From Carnegiea gigantea (taxonomy: Eukaryota > Streptophyta > Magnoliopsida > Caryophyllales > Cactaceae), in assembly GCA_029747015.1 (NCBI GenBank), contig JAKOGI010001247.1, positions 203,501 through 267,500 of the forward strand: DNA of 64,000 bases, written 5' to 3'. The position numbers were made by a program, and so were the translations under genes. Under the pieces are notes generated by a model. That model did not search any database and had not been told where the DNA came from. It was given only the letters and a program-made list of their open reading frames with translations. Shown piece after piece: positions 58,966 to 64,000 of this stretch (position 1 is its first letter; every line of letters begins with the position of its first letter).

Positions 58966-61370
58966 TTATTTTCCATAAATACACACAGACATAGTACATA
59001 TAATAGACAACTCTATTTATCATGTGCTTAGTATTTTCGATAAATGCAGTTGCGATTAGTGATTTCAACTATGATTAGTGATACAATATATTACACGAGT
59101 TTATTAAAGTGTGCTATATTTTGTTATTTTTTATGTTTTTTTGTATTTATGTTATATACATAAGTTTGTGGCTTTACTGTAGGCCCCAGAAGGATCCTAC
59201 CGAGGAACAAATTTCTAAAATAATAAAAACTGTCATTCAAGACTTTAATACCTTAAGTTTGTCCAGTAAAGAATTGGAAAGGTACTGCTTATACTAACCA
59301 GCCTTTTTATATAGTAACAGTATTCTATTCAGAAAAGAAGTCAAAAGGAACAAATTCTAATTGCAGCACAACATCAAAATTTGTACACTAACTTACCTTT
59401 TGTATTCTGCAGTCCTAACGTGGCTTTGGATGCAAAAGAAAGTGACAAACGGGATGATGAAAGAAGATGATCCGCTGAAAAAAGTAGTAGCAGTGCTGGT
59501 GAAGAAAAAAGCGTCTTTACAAAGTGTTTGCCGGGAAAATCAAGGCTAGTGATGATGCTCTAAACGACTCTGACGAAGAAAACAATTTGGTTGGCAACAA
59601 GGAATCCAAACGCAAACCCCCTGCTAACGAACAACTACAAAAGAAAGGCAAGAGTGACATAAATGTTAAAAGTAGTGCAGTGCAGCTACCGGTACCTAAT
59701 AACTCACCTGAAAGCTGTAAAGCAAAAGAGCAATGAACAGTGAGCCGCTGAATTAGATAAAGAAAAAAGGGCTGACGAAAAGACAGAGACGGAGACGGAG
59801 AATAAAGATAACGATGGCAAGTCACCGGAGAAACTCCCAAAAAAAAAAAAAACCATCTTTCTCAAGAATCCCCTGAAAAGCCGAAAAAAGAAGAAGAAGA
59901 CTGACAAGAAAGCGAAGATTGACAGCAACAACAATGAAGAGCCTTACCTCTAAAAAGCATGCACATGACAAGCAAATGGAGAAAGCAAAGGAAAAAGAAG
60001 GACATCCTAACAAGCCCATGGACAAAGTTGTTGAAAAGAGGAAACCCGACAAAGACCACACTAACAGGCCTTTAAGAAGGAAAGCAAAGAAGGAGAAATT
60101 TCCACTGGATTTAGGAAAGGGTGACAGGCCTGCACAGAAAAGTGCAGCGAAAGGTGAGAAGAACAAGCAGAGCAGCGAGTAGACCACTGCAAAAAACACT
60201 CTGAGTAAGGACAAAGGGTGTCAAAAATCTCCCAAGAAGCCCCAAGATAGAGAGAAACATATTCAAAAAGCCTCCACCAAATTGGAGAAGAAGGAAAAGG
60301 GGGAGAAGGCAGAAGAAACAAAAAAGCACAAGTCGAAGGAGAAGCCACTAATTGATGGGCAATCAGGGAGGATGCGGCAGTTATCGAAGGCTGCAGTACA
60401 AAAAGGCGACGTATCTAACGTGTAACCAACAATTTGGATTCGAAAGAAAATGATTCGATTTATGCATGCAAAGAGGTCGATGATGACAATGACTAGATAG
60501 AGGCAAAAGAAGAGGTCGCCATTCACGAAACTATAAAATGTTCCCGGAAGAGGAACAAGCCTTCATTACAATCCAAAGGCAATGGTACTGCTTTGGTGCT
60601 GGTGAAACCAAACAACTAAGGGACGGAGCTTGAAATCATACATGAAGAGGGGGTTTTAAAATTTAAGGAGGGTGCCAGTGGAAAGATAACGTACCAGAAA
60701 GCATGCATTACAAGAATGACTACGCATTCATTCTTATCTGTAATGGCACAGCTCAATGAAGCTCAGGCTGAGGCGGTTAGATCAATGGGGTTTGCTTCCT
60801 TCTTGAAAGTTAATATGAAGCAAATCCCAGGCAAGTTTTCCAAATAGCTGGTAGAGAGCTTTGATCCATATGCTGTCTGCTTCAGGCTTCCAGACAGGGA
60901 AGAATTTCTGGTCACGACATTCAATGTGCATGTAACCTTGGGTGTCCGTTTAGGGGGAAGAGAAATCATTGAAATCACCAAGTCTTCGATGGACGAAGAG
61001 TATGATGAGGTGCATGCCATGTGGCTCAAAGAATGGAAAGTCCAGCAGAATGCCTCGGAACTCACTTGAATGCCGGAGTTCATTCTGGGTAAAAAAGGTG
61101 GGGGTGAGAGCTTCAAGAGAAACTTCATCATATATTTGGTGAACTACTTTTTTAGCTGACCAAAGAAATGCTATTGCAGCAAGTCCATCCTGAAATATGT
61201 CAAAGATGTCAGCCAAATTGCATCCTTGGACTAGTGCCAGTTCGTACCGGATAAGCTAATCACTATTGTCAGGCACTACAAGGAGAGTACGACTGCAAAA
61301 GGGATGCATTTCCACGGTCCGCTCTTCTTCTTGATGGTCAGTTCTCCTATTCAACAATGCAGCCCTTGGT

Positions 61371-62110
61371 AAAATTTGTGATCAATATAAGCAAACACAG
61401 TGATCATTTGAAAAAACGAATACGTTAGCGATTAATAGTTAAATTACTAAGGATCAATAACTTGTGATTTACTAATCAATAAGTTATACATCAGTGATCA
61501 ACTTTTAATATATATGTAAGTAACATAATTCCTTGTATAAAGCATTTTTTTAATGTTTCTATATTTTACAGATGGACAGAGTTGTCTTCATTAAGAGAAG
61601 AGTGAATAGACAATTCCCTACAATGTCCATGTAGACTAATGAGTATATCAAGAAAAGGATAGAAAACGAGGACCGAAGCCATGGTTTTAAGAGGGGAACC
61701 ATTGAACCTTGCTTGAATGTCCCACACCTAACAATGCCTGAGCAGCATCCTACTGAAGGCATCAGAAGCTCTCAAATTCTGGTAGTAAGCAACACATGCT
61801 TATCTTTGTTACAAATTGTTTGAGAAACCCTCATTGGTGATCAATACAGATTCGATTAATGATCTCTTTACTTAAATTAGCGATCATTTTAAGGAATCCT
61901 TCTGTGCATTGTGATCAATAGAAGTAATATTGGAGATCAAACGCTATCTAATTAGTGATCAAGAGCTGTCTAATTAGTGATCATTTTAGAATGGAGTCCT
62001 TTTTTCCCCGTTGCTTAATTCAAAGTTTGTTTAGTAATTGAACAATAATGTTGTGATTGGTTACCAAATATAAAGTAGATAAATCTTTTGTTCTTTCCGT
62101 ATAATGCTTA
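61371..62110 (+). repeat. TTAGTGATCA motif array, UB introns
   Basis: Copies such as AATTAGTGATCAAGAGC and AATTAGTGATCATTTTAG flank the 61571-61790 exon. Confidence 0.7.
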
Positions 62111-62329
62111 AAGTCTAATATGGTAAGATATTCATTTTCCAAAAAATATAGAAAGCCATGGTGGAGAAGGCTATTGGTAAAGAGACAGTTGAGGAAGCAT
62201 TTGATTTCTCACAACCACCAATGGCTAAAATTGAAGCTGCTGAACACCAAAGAAGACAGAATTTCAGGTAATAAAATAACCCCCTTTATGCCTATTCCTT
62301 AGAGTTTTGTCCTTGTGTGTGAATGGCGA

Positions 62330-62960
62330 TAAGTAATGTATGGTGATCAATACTCGTGTGATCAGTGATTCAATATAGATGGGGATTACTGATTAGCCCT
62401 AACTGAACTTCAATTTCTATCTTTGTATGGATTATGCACTGACTAATTTCAGTGATCATTATCAATAATATTACTAATCACTAAAATCATTGTCTACTTA
62501 TTTTATTTTTTGGTTGATGTTTATTGCAATTGTCTATAGTAATTACTATAGACTGATCATTGGCATAAGATTGGTGATCAGATTATTTATTGCTCGAACA
62601 TTGCCTGTTTTTGGATTGCTCTTTGGTTGGTCATCACTAGAGATGTTATCTGTGATAAGTTGGCATAAGATTGGTGATCATATTACTTAGTGTTGAATTT
62701 TTTATCAACATTGCTTCTATTTTAGTTATTCTTTGGTTGGTGATAATTAGAGATGTTATTTATGATCCATTTCCATATGATTGGTGATCATGTTACTTAC
62801 GGTTTACTTTTTTGTCATACTGCTTCTATTTCAATTCTTCTTTTTTTGTAATCGATGCTCATGTTATCAGTGACAAAACTCATGCTTTTAGGGATAAGTT
62901 TTCTGTTTATCACGTTTATAATTCAATGATTGTTCAGCGAGTCATCAACAAGCACGTTAT
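62330..62960 (+). repeat. TTGGTGATCA motif array, UB intron
   Basis: Repeated CATAAGATTGGTGATCA units with an alternating TTAGAGATGTTATTTATGAT segment, giving a longer composite repeat. Confidence 0.75.
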
Positions 62961-64000
62961 AACCGATTAGCTAACATATGTATTTATTTATTTACTTATT
63001 GAAAAATGCAAAAAGATATTGACAAAATCGTTTCTGCCATGAACCAACTGGTGTTGGCTTACAGAAACTTCATAATCGTCACGGATTGCATGTGCATGAA
63101 GTACGTGAGAGTGAAGATCTTCGGAAGATACAAGATGAAGCGAGGGCAATGTTCATCTTATTCTACGATGCTCATGCCGCTGATCAAGAGTCTTAGAGAG
63201 AAGGTCAGGGTTTTAACGCTGATGTTATGAAGGAGGCTATTGCAGACCTTCAGAGTGCTCACGTGGAGTTTCAAAACCTTCAACCGAGGTAGAAAGCAAA
63301 CAACGACCTCTGTGCTCCCTTATTTTGCCCCACACCTTCACTTCACAAACTAGATGGTGAAGATCAAATTTTAGGAATTGCATTAGTTACAGACGTCAGT
63401 GTTACTATTGAAAAGAAAGACCACTGTGAGGATATGGTCCTGAATCAGCCAAAGAACGTTACGAAGAAAGATGATAGGATCTCTTCATACAGCCTAGGGC
63501 TGGGACTGAGTCAGCCAGACAGCCAAAGTCCAGTCCTTCAGACTAGCTATGTGCCTGATCCAAGCACCGTGGGGCTTAATGAAGATGATGGTGGTGAAGA
63601 TGACAATGATGGTGCTCCACTGAGATTCCCATTGAGTAACACTTCTCAGGTGAACTGTGAGCTCAGTATAAAGAAATCAGCTGAGAATAAGTCCAAAGAA
63701 GGTGACGAGCCTTCTTCTAAAAAAGGGTGAGGTTAGGAAGCACACTATCAAGATTAAAAAATCAACCCTGCAGCAGACCTTTGGCTCAAAGTACCATCTC
63801 CTCATAATGCCAAAGAGCCAGCACAATAGAGCAAACAAGCATTAGCATTAGAGGCTTTGGGTAAGCAACCCCAGGGCTAGAAGACTAACAGTGGTCCACC
63901 AGCCAGACACAAAGCTGCCAAACAGACCAAGCCTGCTGTGCATGATATAGGTGGCAAGCAAACACCTAAACATGCTGATGCAAACCTGCCAGGGCAACAA

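Larger units (their letters stand above)
57251..64000 (+). pseudogene. Unit UB: third copy of the gene family, continues past the window
   Basis: The CT-rich leader (57270-57450) and a short exon (57817-57896; MATEKAQEISNGNG, ATG 57835, early stop) align with UA. Exons at 59183-59280 and 59413-60620 are very Lys/Glu-rich. Next is the mobile-domain-like exon 60640-61370: ITYQKACITRMTTHSFLSVM, GFASFLKVNMKQIPGKFSK, HVTLGVRLGGREIIEITKSS, NFIIYLVNYFF. Then 61571-61790 (DRVVFIKRRVNRQFP), 62150-62280, and 63006-63730 ending in SYSLGLGLSQPDSQS and an acidic stretch. LGLSQ-type motifs recur in plant transposon-borne ULP-like genes. Many stops and frameshifts. Any Ulp1 domain would lie beyond 64000. 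Confidence 0.65.

Noticed and set aside
59822..60348. Minus-strand Phe/Leu/Ser-rich frames
   Set aside because: They are the reverse-strand shadow of the Lys/Glu-rich UB exon.
1..64000. tRNA, rRNA or organelle DNA insertions
   Set aside because: No cloverleaf with A/B boxes, rRNA signature or chloroplast/mitochondrial gene text was recognised; the tRNA-like strings are primer sites of retroelements.

Overview
This is repeat-dominated nuclear DNA from a flowering plant, most likely a eudicot. The evidence is Ty1/copia and Ty3/gypsy retrotransposons of plant type, a hAT transposon with a DUF659-type transposase, an endogenous caulimovirid, DUF241-family gene copies with plant TATA promoters, and plant transposon-associated Ulp1/plant-mobile-domain-like genes. 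I see no intact host gene, no RNA gene and no CRISPR. Almost every coding trace is broken by stops or frameshifts.

Layout. 1-3950: 5' part of a minus-strand Ty1/copia element (integrase, protease, zinc knuckle, gag, long leader, tRNA-Met primer site, 5' LTR). 3951-15185 and 29676-31495: remains of a minus-strand tandem cluster of three DUF241 pseudogenes. The middle copy is split by a 430-bp foldback element (7873-8302) and by a complete 5.1-kb hAT element (8464-13591). 15191-29670: complete 14.5-kb Ty3/gypsy element on the minus strand with two LTRs and a perfect 5-bp target duplication (ATATC); its 3' part carries an intron-containing gene in antisense. About 31850-38151: a near-complete decayed endogenous caulimovirid on the minus strand. 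38969-39035: compound microsatellite.

39.0-64.0 kb: three direct-repeat units of one decayed gene family on the plus strand, here called U0 (39.0-45.4 kb), UA (46.1-56.0 kb) and UB (57.3 kb to the window end). Each has a basic N-terminal region, a plant-mobile-domain-like region and a Y/M-D-R-V-V-F exon; U0 also has an Ulp1-like C-terminus. UA is interrupted inside an exon by a complete 6.9-kb LTR element (47400-54283, perfect GCAAA duplication) that has a gag-like gene but no pol.

The most unusual signal is in the introns and spacers of all three units. They are packed with a degenerate palindromic motif built on TTAGTGATCA(CTAA), in either orientation, repeated for kilobases. It is scarce in the exons and nearly absent from the inserted elements. 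The genes do not form a pathway: the window records successive insertions into two tandem gene families.
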